A DNA stretch of 64,000 nt, taken from the NCBI GenBank assembly GCA_032164245.1, contig JAVMKO010000009.1, forward strand, positions 81,229,212 through 81,293,211. The letters run 5' to 3'. The notes under the pieces are model-generated. The model worked only from the letters and a program-made list of their open reading frames with translations, had not been told where the DNA came from and searched no databases. Source of the DNA: Sternotherus odoratus (taxonomy: Eukaryota; Chordata; Testudines; Kinosternidae). The position numbers were made by a program, and so were the translations under genes. This document shows positions 35,881 to 46,478 of the stretch, one piece after another; the stretch's first letter is position 1, and each line of letters starts with the position of its first letter.

Positions 35881-36720
35881 TGGAGTCTGCTATATTTGAA
35901 AGTGAAGAGAGGAAAGAGAAGACCTATTGACCTGATTTCCAAAATCGATAGAGGAAGGTCTAATTGACTGCATTAGGGAGAACTGAGGCAGTGAAATGGG
36001 GAAGCTAACAGACTGGGGCGAAGAGGGAGATGAGGAGCCAATGGACAGTGGGGAGGGATCAAGTTGATGGGAGAGACACTTAATGGACTGGGGGAAAGAG
36101 GTGAATGTAATGCAGCTGGTGGCAGGTGAAGAAATGATGGGGAAAGTTGGAGACCTGTTGGAATATTGGGGAAGGGTTGGTGCATTTGTGCATGGACAGT
36201 TGATGGATTTGGATGGCTTCCTGTAGTGAGGTGCTGTAGTGAGGCAGAGTGGCCTTCTTCCAAACTTGAGAGCAAGGCACCACTGCCTTCCCAACCCCCC
36301 AGTGAGCAGAGCCAAACCTGCCCTGCCCGACTGGCCAGAAGTGCCAGGGCAGGGCAGGAAGTATAGAGGGAGGGCCCTGCGGCACAGTTGCAGCTGCACC
36401 AGGAAGGAGGTGGATGTCTCTTCTATGGAGCCGAGCCTTCTGCAGGACCCTGGACCAACAACTGAGCAGCTCACTGCCCTACTGAGAGAAGAGACAAAGC
36501 ACTCTAGGATGTGGCTGATATGGAAAGACAGAGCCCCAGCTTGACGGAGCAACACAAACTAAGAGGGATGGGAAGTCGCCTGGGGAACCAGACGTTGGCC
36601 AGGTTGTGCTGCGGGAAGCAAGGAAGTGGATTTCAGTTTCCCCGCCGACCCAGTGGTGGGACGATCCTCCACTAACAGAGCCTTGGGCTGGGACCCAGTG
36701 GAATAGGGTGGGCTCAGGTC
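35881..36720. repeat. Low-complexity GC/purine-biased repeat debris, possibly gypsy LTR or leader
   Basis: The plus strand is purine-rich from 35900 to 36200, giving a long serine/proline-rich frame on the minus strand (221 codons) with no domain features. The phrase 'agtgaggcagagtggccttcttccaaacttgag' (36238-36270) recurs as 'agtgaggcggagcggcctctctccccacttgag' at 37274-37306. This suggests pieces of one retroelement flanking the hAT material between them. Class is inferred and weak. Confidence 0.35.
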
Positions 36721-37087
36721 CCCCTGCCCCCTTTTGCCACTACCCCACATCTGGGAATTGGCAACACCCGGCCTTCCACCCAGGGACTGCCCCCAGAAAT
36801 CAGTCCCCCTCACCTACAGTCTGTCCCCCATGCACTGGCTGCACCCCTTCCTGCAGCCCACTCCCCATACCCGCTGGTCTCCTACTTCGGCTGCTCATAG
36901 CTCAGCCATGCAGCCCGTCCTGCCTGCATGCTGCTGTCGTCCTACTGCCGAGGGAGTGGGAAGTGGGAGGGGGAAGATAGGAGGCGGGGCCAGGCTGTGG
37001 GGGGAGGCACAGCCTTCCCTACCCCACCCTCCATACAGTTTCGCAACCCCGATGTGGCCCTCTGGCCAAAAAGTTTGCCCACCCCTG
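36721..37087. mobile_element. hAT element fragment, right end intact
   Basis: The right end 'gatgtggccctctggccaaaaagtttgcccacccctg' is the inverse of the hAT terminus CAGGGGTGGGCAAACTTTTTGGCC and matches the family at 16498-17069, as does the C-rich interior. The matching left end could not be found, so the 5' boundary given is approximate and the copy is truncated or rearranged. The following TCCTAGGC (37088-37095) would be the right target copy. Confidence 0.7.
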
Positions 37088-38159
37088 TCCTAGGCTAACA
37101 ACAGCTTATTGCTCTGCCCTGCCCAGAACCCTGGACTCTTAATTGCTGTCAGCCCTAGCCAGGAGCCCCTCACTGGGGGCCAGCGCTCCAGACTGTTAAC
37201 GGTTGTTTGCATCAGCCAGGAGGCTGAGAGCTATAACCTGCTTGTTGTTTGGCCCAACTCCTGCTGCCCAGTGCAGTGAGGCGGAGCGGCCTCTCTCCCC
37301 ACTTGAGTCACTGCACATGCTCACTGCAGGATTTCAAAGTTAACCTAACAAATGCATAAGCAAATTCTAGGCACATTTTTGCTGTGCCAATGCAGAAGGG
37401 AGCCCGTGTCTCCGGGCAAAGAATTAAAACAGCTTTGAAACGAGCCATCTGTAAGCAGAGCATTCGAAGATGCTGAGGAACAAAAGGAAAACAGTATCCA
37501 CCAGATTCCCATCCATCTTTTCCAGCGTCTGTCACTGAGGAAGTCCTTTCTCTGCCCGTTTACACTCACTCCTACAAAACAGAGTGACTCAGCAGAGGCA
37601 AGTGGAAGAAATATGGTTTGGGAGGCTGAGTGGCTAAACTACAGTAAAATATCCCCAGCACCTTTCTTACTTCAAAGAATCCCTCCTTCCCCCTCTGGTT
37701 GCTTCTGTTTCCTGTCTGCCCCACCCAGCTATGCAGTTTTGGCCTTCAGCCTTTCGGTTCAGTCAAGTCCACATGAACGCAAGTCTTTAGTAAACGGGGC
37801 GGGTGCGTTTCCGGAGCCGCTACAGAGAGAAGAGGAGGTGATGACAATTTCCTTTTCAACGCAATGACTATCAGATATTTTGGCAGTGAAATTCTCCAGA
37901 AGAGCCCCTCGGTAGCAAGCCTGTGCTACATCCATGCTTCTTGCAGCATGGCTCAGTATTGAAGGAACACAGGAGGTGGGCGGAGACCAGATGTTGTAGC
38001 ATTGTTCATACTGAATACGTGAAAGAGGACAGCAATAAAGAACAAAGTGCCTCTCTTTGGCTTCTTGGCTTAATTTGCTAAAAATAAAGCCCAATACATG
38101 CCGGAATCTAGAAAATGACTAAAAGACAGTGACAAATACCAGCTTCCTGGGGTGCCATT
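37088..38159. other. Unassigned DNA, no gene seen
   Basis: The first 250 bases contain probable retroelement debris (see the repeated 'gaggcggagcggcct' phrase). The rest shows only short frames. Confidence 0.45.
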
Positions 38160-38500
38160 GCCTGCACAGGTGCCGACTCCAGGGTTGGAGCATCCACAGA
38201 AAAAAATTAGTGGGTGCTTAGCACCCACGGCCAGCCAGCTCTCCTCAGCCCCCCACCCCCAGTGCCTCTCACCGGCGATTAGCTGTTCTGCGGCATACAG
38301 AGGTGCTGGGAGGGAACAGGAGGAGCAGGGACAGAACACACTTGGGGGAGGGGGCAGAATTGGGCGGGAAGAGGAGGGGTAGGGGTGTGGCATTGGAGGA
38401 AGGGGGTGGAGTGGAGACAGGGCCTTAGGCGGGAAGGGAGGCTTGGAGGAAGGGGTGGGACCTGGGTTTGAGCGGGGCAAAGAAAAAGCTGGTGCCTCGT
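38160..38500. repeat. GC-rich DNA-transposon-like fragment
   Basis: The start 'cacaggtgccgactccagggttgg' followed by 'gtgggtgcttagcacccacggcc' resembles termini of a reptilian non-autonomous DNA transposon. A purine-rich stretch then runs to 38480 with 'gggcggggaag' type words. A matching inverted right end is not evident, although 'gctggtgcctcg' (38490-38501) may be its relic. Confidence 0.4.
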
Positions 38501-38942
38501 GGACATTCTATTCCAAGAGGGAATTTTACATAAAGAATCCGAAATAAAAAATAATCCTCGGCAAAGCCCAGCATGGGCTCCTCCTCTCATGCTGATGGCC
38601 CATGGTAGGAAGGAAAGAAAAATGAGACCATTAGTGCCACTCTTTCCCTTTGAAAAATGTATCAGTGGAGATTTTGTGCACAACAAAATTCAATGTTCAG
38701 AGCAAAGGGGAAGAATCTTGATTTGATCCTTACAGAGCCAGAGAACTTTAAGGCTTTATGAATGCGCCATGAGCCTAAACAAGCTACAACCAGAACTCTG
38801 GCATGGACAAAAGTCAGGTCATCCCAGATTACCTGCAAACTTAAAAGGCGTTCACGTGTCAAGTCAGTAATAAGAGCGCTAACTCATATGAAAGGTTGTT
38901 GTGTCTGTATCTTCCTGTCTCCGCAGTTATTATTTGCAGACA

Positions 38943-39092
38943 TGGAGTCATAGATTTTAAGGCCAGAAGGGACAGCTGTAATTATCTAGTTTGACACCCC
39001 CCCCCTCCACCCCCCGCAGAGTACAGGCAAAGAATTTAAACTACTAAGTCCTGCATCCAGCCCACTGATGTGTTAGTGAACTAGAACCTCTC
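38943..39092 (-). mobile_element. CR1/L3-type LINE 3' end, minus strand
   Basis: 'gagtcatagattttaaggccagaagggacagctgtaattatctagtttgac' is the inverse of a CR1-clade 3' terminus (…AATCTATGA). A C-rich tract has expanded at 38995-39015. It is truncated a short way in, and a MITE starts immediately after it at 39096. Confidence 0.7.
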
Positions 39093-39095
39093 TTA

Positions 39096-39345
39096 GGGCA
39101 GGTCTACACTACGGTGGGGATCGACACTGTGAGATCAAGCTATTGGGGATCGATTTATCGTGTCTAGTCAAGACATGATCAATCGATCCCCAAGCGCTCT
39201 CCCCTCGACTCCTATACTCCACCGCCATGAGAGGCGCAGGTGGAATTGACAGCACCTCTGTCACTGCACCAACCGACTCACCACCATGAAGACGCCTCAT
39301 TAAGTCGACCTAAGTACGTCCACTTCAGCTATTCTCGTAGGCTTA
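39096..39345. mobile_element. PIF/Harbinger-like MITE, right end lost
   Basis: The left end GGGCAGGTCTACACTACG is preceded by TTA (39093-39095), a Harbinger-type target triplet. Interior words 'cgatttatcgtgtctagtc', 'aagtcgacctaagtacgtccacttcagctattctcgtag' are typical of this family. The expected inverted terminus 'gtgtagacctgccc' is absent: the copy degrades into 'gcttagtgtgctaa' near 39340. Confidence 0.65.
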
Positions 39346-39681
39346 GTGTGCTAATTGCTTCAGATAATAGACTCTGGATAAAGTTTTCCTACTTTCTTCT
39401 GTACTAGTAGAATTTTACCAAGTGTATTGTGTTTTGCTATATAATTTTCCCCTTCCCTGACTGGAGACCAGACATCTGGTAATGACATAGTGTGTGCGTA
39501 CCGTATATAGCTGAGCTACTGAACCTCCCCCTTTACGCATACAGATGGCGATATCTTGGGGCTTTTAAACCTTCGCCCAGTGAAATGGTCACTAGGCAGT
39601 CTGTTGGGAAGGAAAGTTCCCTGCACCCTTCTCCTGCTGTATATCAGCACAATTCTGTTGAAGTCAATGGAGCTACACTGA

Positions 39682-39956
39682 GGGCTGGTCTACACTACTG
39701 CGGTAAATTGATCTGACTTATGCAACTTCCGTGACGTGAATAATGTAACTGAAGTCAACATAGTCAGATCCACATACAGCGGTGGCTACATGGCGTTGTG
39801 TCGACAGGAGAGCATCTTCCATCAACATCCCTTACGCTTCTCGGGGAGGTGAAGTGCTCTCCCATCGATATAGCGTGTCTTCACCAGACCCACTGAATCG
39901 CCACTCGCTGCATCGATTGCAGCAGTGCCGATCTACCGGTAAGTGTAGACATGCCC
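39682..39956. mobile_element. PIF/Harbinger-like MITE, complete
   Basis: The left end GGGCTGGTCTACACTAC is matched by the inverse GGGCATGTCTACACTTAC at the right. The triplet TGA flanks both sides (39679-39681 and 39957-39959). The 275-bp element has no coding frame beyond chance. The 3-bp duplication and GGGC start fit PIF/Harbinger, although TGA departs from the usual TWA target. Confidence 0.8.
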
Positions 39957-40121
39957 TGATTTACAGCAGCTGTAGATCTGTCTCATAATAAGAAAACAAA
40001 TACTAATATGCATGTAACCGCGTAGCTGGCCCACTAAAGGAAACTGGGCTCAGCTCACCTATTCCAGTCCAGATGCTCCCTGTCTGGGCCAATAATGAGG
40101 ACAGGAAAGTGTCTGGGAAGC

Positions 40122-40130
40122 TATAAAAGG
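40122..40130 (+). promoter_or_regulatory. LTR TATA box
   Basis: TATAAAAGG lies 110 bp inside the solo LTR, the expected place for its start of transcription. Confidence 0.7.
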
Positions 40131-40617
40131 CTTGAGTGTGATTTTAGAGGCTCAGAGCAGATTGGTTCAGTCAGGACCTGGGAGAGGGCGGAAAGCAGGA
40201 GAGCAGCAAGAGGTTTGCTGGCTGGTGCCCTCAGCCATGTTCAGAGGACTGAAGGCTGGAAGGAGCAGCAGAGGCAGATGCCCTTTGGCTCTAAGCTGGA
40301 ATCCCAGAGCTAAGAGGCAGAGGACTGAAGGGAGGGACTTACCCACCGGTATCTCCTTGTCAGCAAGCTGGGTCCTAGAGACTCCTAGAAGAGAGGCTGT
40401 GAGAGTTCCCATTTGGAAGTGCTGAGTTATGCCCCAGGAGGAAGGTGGGGGTGGCTGTCCTGGTGCAGGGAAAGAGGACGATTGATAAAGAATGCAGTTC
40501 TGGCACAAGACACCAGGCTGGTGAGAGCAGAGCTGAGTTTTTAAAGACTACATGCAAAGCATTGATGTGGACTACATTGTGGGACTTTTGGTCTGGGGCT
40601 TTTGTTGTGTTTCAATT

Positions 40618-40623
40618 AATAAA
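40618..40623 (+). terminator. LTR polyadenylation signal
   Basis: AATAAA lies within the LTR, downstream of its TATA box, followed by a G/T-containing tail before the LTR end. Confidence 0.65.
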
Positions 40624-40760
40624 CCATGAGGGACTTAAGGACATGGAATGTTTTGGACTCACTGTGAACTCAAGAGGGAAACTGAGGCAAGGGGCCACTC
40701 GTAAGGCTGCCCTGGGGCCAGGAAGAGGCGCCTGGAAGGAGGTCACTAATTTACAATGCA

Positions 40761-41099
40761 ACTGAGGAGCGTGTACAGCTTCACCTCCCCATTCCCATGA
40801 GCAGGCTACTACATAGGCTGCAGTTGCCATCACATGCTAGATATCTTTCCAGAGCAGCAGGCTAGTGTGGTCCTAGGCCTGCCCGAGGGATCCTGGACTG
40901 TACAGGTGACTTCCTGAAGAATGCATTTGCCAGATTCTTTCAATCCATAGCAGCACTGGCCAGGGAATGATTCAACCTAAATTATTATACAACATCTACT
41001 AGGCTCGCTGTAGAATTAAATATTTCTATTTTATATTTGGGGGAAAACACATGATATAGTCATCATATGGTGATGAGAACACTCTTTCCATCAGTATCT
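40761..41099. other. Unassigned DNA, no gene seen
   Basis: No gene or recognised repeat between the solo LTR and the LINE remnant. Confidence 0.5.
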
Positions 41100-42635
41100 C
41101 TGGAGGATGTCAAACAAGAGACTTCTAAAGTCAGTCATTTTTAAATCAGCAGGTCCAGATAACTTGCACCCAAGAGTCTTAAAAGAGTTGGCTGAGGAGT
41201 CTTGGTGTACTGGGGAAGTTGCAGAAGAGTGGAAGAAAGCTAATGTTATGCATTTTTTTAAAAGGATAAACAGGGTGACCTGGATAATTATAGACCAGTC
41301 AATCTGGCATCAATCCCTGGAAAGATAATGTAATAGCTGATATTGGACTTGAGTAATAAAGAAAATTAAAGGAGGGTAATGTAATTAACGCAATTCAACA
41401 TGGGTTTATGGAAAATAGATAGTGTCAAATTAACCTAATAGCTGTTTTTTTAATGGGATTAAAAGTTTGGTTGATAAAGATAGTAGTGTTAATGTAATAC
41501 TTAGTTTTCTCCAGGGCACTTGACTTGGTATCAAACAAGTTTGATTAAAAAACTAGAATGATATAAAATGAACATGTCACACAAATGGATTAAAAGCTAT
41601 CTAAATGATCGATCTCCAAATGTCATTGTAAGCAGAGAATTATCATCAAGCAGGTGTGTTTCCAATGGGGTCCTGCAGGGATCAGTTCTTGGCCCTACGC
41701 TATTTAACATTCTTACCAATGACCTGCAAGAAAACATAAAATCATCACTGATAAAGTTTGCAGCTGACATAAAAATTGGGGGGAGTGGTAAATAATGAAG
41801 AGGACAGGTCACTGCTTCAGAGCGATCAGGATCGCTTGGTAAAGTGGACACAAGCAAACAATGTATGTTTTAATAATGTTAAATGTAAATGTACACATCT
41901 TAGGAATGTGGGCTATACTTACCGGATAGGGGACTCCATTCTGAGAAGCAGGGACTCAAAAAAGATTGGGTTTTTTTGGTGGATAATAAACTGAACATGA
42001 GCTCCCAATGTTGTCAGAAGAGCTAGTACAATCCTGGGATGCATAACCAGGGAAGTCTAGAATAGGAGTGGAGAGGTTATTTTACCTCTATATTTGGGAC
42101 TGGTACAGCCATTGCTGGAGTACTGTGTCCAGTTCTGATCCACAATTCAAGAAGGATGTTGTTAAATTGAAGAGAGTTCATTGAAGAGTCAGGAGAATGG
42201 TTAAAGGATTAGAAAACATGCTTTATAGTGATAGACTTAAAGTGCTCAATCTATTTGGCTTACAAAAGAGAAGGTTAAGGGGTGACTTGATTACAGCCTA
42301 TAAATACCTATGGTGTATAAATACTTAGTAATTGGCTCTTCTTTAAAACAGAGAAAGGTACAACATGATCCGATGGCTAGAAGCTGAAGCTAGACAAATT
42401 CAGACTATAAATAAGGTGTACATTTTAAACAGTGATTTAATCATTGCAATAATTTACCAAAGATCGTGGTGGAGTCTCCATCCCTGACTACTGTTAAATC
42501 GAGATCAGATATTCTTCCAAAATATATACTCTAGGAATTACTGTGGGGAAGTTGTATGGTCAGAGTTATAGAGGAGGTCAGACAGGATAATCACAATGGT
42601 TCCTTATGGTCCTGGAATCGATAAACGATGCAATA
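41100..42635 (+). pseudogene. CR1-clade LINE remnant with decayed reverse transcriptase
   Basis: This is what is left of a non-LTR retrotransposon ORF2. Frames 41107-41328 and 41568-41795 carry reverse transcriptase pieces. The first has SAGPDNLHPRVLKEL, the finger region of CR1 enzymes. The second has GSVLGPTLFNILTNDLQ, the block before the catalytic box, then LIKFAADIKIGG, where CR1 has FADDTK, so one catalytic aspartate is lost. The frame is broken by stops and shifts between and after these. Downstream, 'actgtgtccagttctgatccacaattcaagaaggatgttg' and 'gcctataaatacctatggtgta' are standard CR1 3' ORF sequence. The end near 42600 ('ggttccttatggtcctggaatc') is an L3/CR1-type terminus. An old inactive copy. 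Confidence 0.9.
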
Positions 42636-43014
42636 GATAACGGAGTGGTCTTAATTCATGGCATACAAGATTGAAAATAAAAACAAATACTCAAAAATCC
42701 ATCATCCCATCCAGTTAACATTGTTCTACTTTATATAGGTTCTTATGCTGGGCTCTTCACCCTGGTATCTAAGCACCTTCCTGTAGTGCATTAGGCAACA
42801 TGATTAATATTTGTCACATGTTGCCCAATGTCACTGTATCTATGGGGCATATTGGTGGAACAACATCCTGGAGACTTTATGGTGTTGATTACCACCATTC
42901 ACAGTGAAAATCCTGAAAGTTAGAAACCCAATTGGTAGGAAAACAATTAATTTTTTTGCTAAATATGCTCATTTTTCCTACCTGTCAGAATAGGAGACAT
43001 AGCTCCCCTTGTAT
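42636..43014. other. Unassigned DNA, no gene seen
   Basis: Nothing recognised apart from A/T runs. Confidence 0.5.
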
Positions 43015-43110
43015 GCCGTGTTGTTGTAGCCGCGTCAGTCTCTTTCACCAACAGAAGTCAGTCCAATAAAAAATATTGCCTCACCCATCTGGTCTCCTAG
43101 AGCTCCCCTG
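43015..43110. repeat. Interspersed repeat 'B', head joined to inverted body
   Basis: The head block 'gtgttgttgtagccgcgtcagtctc' is followed at once by 'tttcaccaacagaagtcagtccaataaaaaatattgcctcacccatctggtctcctagagctcc'. In the copy at 51740-51985 read from its head, the body runs the other way ('agacaaggtgggtgaggtaatatc...' follows the head). So head and body are in opposite relative orientation here. Confidence 0.6.
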
Positions 43111-43254
43111 GACAGGTAAAATCTGGGGGGGAAATGAAAATGGCATAACATTAAAGTTCAAAACAATGACAATTACAATTGCTTCTGTTTAAAAGAGGCG
43201 AGATGGTGAGCACACTAGCCTCAGCCCAAGGACTACCTGTCGCCAGTGAAGAGA

Positions 43255-43410
43255 AATCCACTTCGTCTCTCCGTGCACAGATGGGAAACTGAGGCAATGA
43301 GTATAGTAGCACTGCCCTGCTTCAGAGGGCTATTGTGGGGATAACATTAAAAGAACGTGACACATTTTGATAGCTACTGATGCAAAGTGCTATATAAAAG
43401 CTATTATTAT
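43255..43410 (+). repeat. SINE (MIR-like), plus strand, 3' half
   Basis: Blocks 'gatgggaaactgaggcaatgag', 'gggctattgtggggataac', 'tgatagctactgatgcaaagtgctatataaaagctattattat' follow the family order on the plus strand and end in its typical (ATT)n tail. Confidence 0.75.
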
Positions 43411-43571
43411 AAAACATTTTAAGAAACAGTGACTAATTTTAACAGTTTTTAAATACTAGTTGAGTATCTTCACTGAGTAATTCAGTGAAAGGAAAGACCT
43501 AGGGCATAATTCCTCATGGAACAGAAAGCCTTCCTGAACTCAGTAGGAACATGAGTAGGAGTGTAGGCTAC

Positions 43572-43650
43572 CGTATTACAAGCCAGATCCTCAGCTGGTG
43601 TAAATCAGAATAACCCCCTGGATGATTTACACAGAGGATCTGGCCCAATA
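43572..43650. repeat. Short palindromic element
   Basis: 'gccagatcctcagctggtgtaaatc' at the left is answered inversely by 'gatttacacagaggatctggccc' at the right, about 23-bp arms around a short centre with few mismatches. Confidence 0.7.
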
Positions 43651-44639
43651 TTTGTAGCTGAATTTTGAAGTATCATACAAAGCCTAATCCAACTCCCATT
43701 AAAGTCATAGAAAGACTAACTGATTTCAATGTATCAGGTCCATATTGAGTACTGACTACAATTCAGATGGACAGTCTGATTGCTTTTACACTCTTAAACA
43801 GCAGCTTCTTGTTCACCATTATTTATGTCCTTGCAATGCAAGAATATCTGATCACACAGTCAAATTGCGCTCTATTTGCAACTTTGATTGGCATGATGAG
43901 AGCTGCAGAGCAGGGTTTGAATATGTATTACACAGAGTCCGCAAAAACTGGCAGTTTGTGGTAAGACAATCAGGCAGCATAAAGATACTGAAATGCAGTT
44001 CCTTGGAGAAAGGGATCATTAAGTGCTTAACAAGTATCACTCTTTGTTATATCTTTTTTAGTGATGCTGATATAATTTTAATTGTTACCATCCAATCGGT
44101 TGTGATAGCTTTAGAATTATCAAGATGATAAATATTTTATGTTGACATTTGAACAATCAGAAAGATTAGCTGCAAAGCCCTCTAACCAAGAACCCAGTTC
44201 TTGTGAATAGACAAAAAAAAAGGATCTTTTTTCTCTACGGAACAAAGAAAGATCAACATAATTCAATATTAAAATAAGGTAATTACATAGGCAGCTAACT
44301 AATAACTCACACCCTATATTTTGTCACACATTTTCAACCAGTCAATTCAATTATATAATATTCTAAATGTGCTAGATTTAGTATAGTCATCTACAGTGAT
44401 TAATCCTGCAAACACTTATTACTGGGTATAGTGCATGTTACGATAAGTAGCAGCACGCCCAAAAGTGTTTGTAGAACCTTAGTTTGGGCTGAGAAAACAA
44501 AAATAAAGCCTAGATTTTTATAGAAAAAACAAGTTCCAGAAGCCTCTATAGCAATAATTAACAGCAGCGTGTAACTCAACTCTAGTTTGTTAGTGCTGTT
44601 TTAATGTATTGGCATTGAGCAGTGACATTAATGCAGTTT
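43651..44639. other. Unassigned DNA with a 127-codon open frame of unknown meaning
   Basis: The frame 43745-44128 (plus) overlaps a second frame of 65 codons. It shows no family I recognise. A donor-like GTAAGA lies inside it at about 43961, which may be chance. I do not call it a gene. Confidence 0.35.
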
Positions 44640-44735
44640 GGGGTTTTCAGCAAGGTATTTAAGCAAGCACTCAATTACTTCAATGGGATGACTCATCTAC
44701 TTGAGTACCTTGTTGAATCAGGGCTTTAAAAATGA
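44640..44735. repeat. Short palindromic element
   Basis: 'caaggtatttaagcaagcactcaattacttcaatgggatgactcatctacttgagtaccttg' folds on 'caaggta'/'taccttg' and neighbouring words, like the 'gcttaagt...acttaagc' hairpins common in reptiles. A part of one is also at 18.3 kb. Confidence 0.55.
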
Positions 44736-45063
44736 TTTGCAAATGAGCCATAATTAAATTAAAACCAGCACAGTAGCAAGTAATAAAAAGAGTTAAACAT
44801 TATCCAGAACATCGCAGGCGGAAATTGTAATTATTGCCATATGAAACATGGAAGCACTAGGGTTTAACACACTTGTAAGAAAGGCCTACAGAAGCCTTGG
44901 AAATTCAAGGCTTAGATTGCTTATATGAGTCACAGCTGCTTGGGAGTTGAGGGAAATCAGGACTTCACAGGACTGGGATAACGAAGCTTGGTGTTATTTA
45001 ATAAAGATATATATTTTTAAAAATCTAATTACCTCATCTTTTTCTTTTGGGGAAAAATAACCT

Positions 45064-45202
45064 CAGGGATGGATTTAGGGCCAGGGGACCCCTGGGGTGC
45101 CTGGGTTGGAGTGCTGTAAGGTATTCAAAAGTTGAACAAGTAGTGGGGAGGCCCCAGAGACATTCCTCGCCTGGGACGCCATTTGGTCTAGGGCCGGCCC
45201 TG
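45064..45202. mobile_element. Small hAT-like MITE, likely
   Basis: The left end CAGGGATGGATTTAGGGCC and the inverted right end CAGGGCCGGCCCTAGACC are similar, and the interior (139 bp) has 'ggcctgggacgccatttgg' type words. The flanks AATAACCT and GACACCTT do not align well, so the target duplication has decayed or the ends are slightly misplaced. Confidence 0.55.
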
Positions 45203-46379
45203 GACACCTTAAAAGCTTTGATAGGCTGATGGGAACATGCTCATTTTATAGCCCTTCGACCCTATCCAGTGTCCTGGTGAGGTGCAAAGTCGTACATCTA
45301 GGAACAAGGAATGCTGGCCATATCTGCAGAATGGGGGGCTGCATCCTGCAAAGCAGTGACTGAAAAGGATTTAGAGGTCGTAGCGAACAAGCAATTCATA
45401 TATTGAGAGGGAACCTCTTCTCTAAAAAAATAACAGTATTATTTCCTGTGAGAAGAATGAACTGCCCCAGATGTCTTTGATTAATGTATATGTGCAAGCT
45501 AATGAAGACATTGGCTGCTTCACTGGCTGACACAGCCATCATCGACGTTGCTCTCTTCAGTGATGCTGTCCCAAAAAATGAGAGATTAAGTTGACATCTG
45601 ATTCCAGATCTCTCCCACAGCCCAGTGATTCGCCAAGGCAATGGAACCAGCGGTCGTAAATTTTATACCTACAGATCAACAGATGATCCGTGAATGGATG
45701 ATCCCAGTTCGCTAGGAATTTCAGGTGGGTTTTTTTCCAAACCCCTCTGCATTGGCCTAACTCTGCCTCAATGCTGAATCCAATGGGAGCAGAGTAAGGC
45801 CAGTGCAGAATGCTTTGGGTGGGGCGGGAAAGGAATCACACCACCCATACAGCAAAATCTCTGCTTCTGGCAAACTCTGAATCCCCAGCTTCAGCGTTCA
45901 CTCAGCGGTCCATTCTCCAGGTGATGTGCAGAGTTTCCAGCTGTGCGACTCCCATGAACATGAAACAGGAGTCACAAATGCTAAATAGCCAACAAACTTG
46001 AAAAATTAGTGCTAAAAGCTCAGCCTAGACAAAAATAGCATCCACTGCTTCTGGCCCACCTGGGCTCTGCAAGCATACGTGCTAAGCAGGATGAGGCAGG
46101 ATGAGGATGAGGTATTAAACCAGACAGTCCTGTTTTCAAGGATGTGGTTTTGTCTGGTATTTGGGGAGGGGGGGGCATTTTGAAGAGCACGCTGCTTTGC
46201 TCCCATGCAGTGTGACCCTCGCACTCATGGTGCATCCCAGGTCACGCTGGTGAGGGCAGGGCACTCTTAAAAAAGGCACCCACATCTGGTGTGGCCTCAC
46301 ATGTGCCATGTGCCCGAGGTCATGCAGGCGGGGGCGGGGAGGGGAACTTTTAAAAATGGCCTCCCCCATGCGGTGCGGC
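45203..46379. other. Unassigned DNA with one short palindrome
   Basis: 'gcattggcctaactctgcctcaatgctgaatccaatgggagcagagtaaggccagtgcag' (45749-45808) folds into an imperfect hairpin. Short frames around 46012-46411 are G/C-rich but featureless. No gene. Confidence 0.5.
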
Positions 46380-46478
46380 TTAGTTATTCTGTAGTCCTGC
46401 CTTGAGCACAAGGGACGGCACTAGATGCCCTACTGAGATCCCATCTGGTCCTACACTTCTGTGATTCTATGTACCATC
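46380..46478 (+). mobile_element. CR1 LINE 3' end fragment, plus strand
   Basis: 'tagtcctgccttgagcacaagggacggcactagatgccctactgagatcccatctggtcctacacttctgtgattctatg' is a diverged copy of the last 80 bases of CR1, ending in GATTCTATG. Confidence 0.75.

Larger units (their letters stand above)
40013..40755 (+). mobile_element. Complete solo LTR with perfect ATGCA target duplication
   Basis: It starts TGTAACCGCG and ends AATTTACA, so it has TGTAA...TTACA inverted ends. Identical ATGCA words flank it (40008-40012 and 40756-40760). It keeps the parts of a plus-strand LTR promoter: TATA box TATAAAAGG (40122-40130) and polyadenylation signal AATAAA (40618-40623), about 490 bp apart. No internal retroelement sequence or second LTR follows, so it arose by recombination between LTRs. 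A 5-bp duplication fits Ty3/gypsy, though some retroviral LTRs also make 5-6 bp. Confidence 0.9.

Noticed and set aside
35890..36555. 221-codon serine/proline-rich frame on the minus strand
   Set aside because: Composition follows from a purine-rich repeat on the plus strand; no domain, signal peptide or conserved motif is visible.
38070..38686. Proline-rich frames of 135 and 136 codons, minus strand
   Set aside because: They follow from purine-rich transposon-like DNA on the plus strand and show no domain.
43745..44128. 127-codon frame with a donor-like GTAAGA inside
   Set aside because: No family resemblance, no acceptor or neighbouring exon found, and length is within chance for AT-rich DNA of this size.
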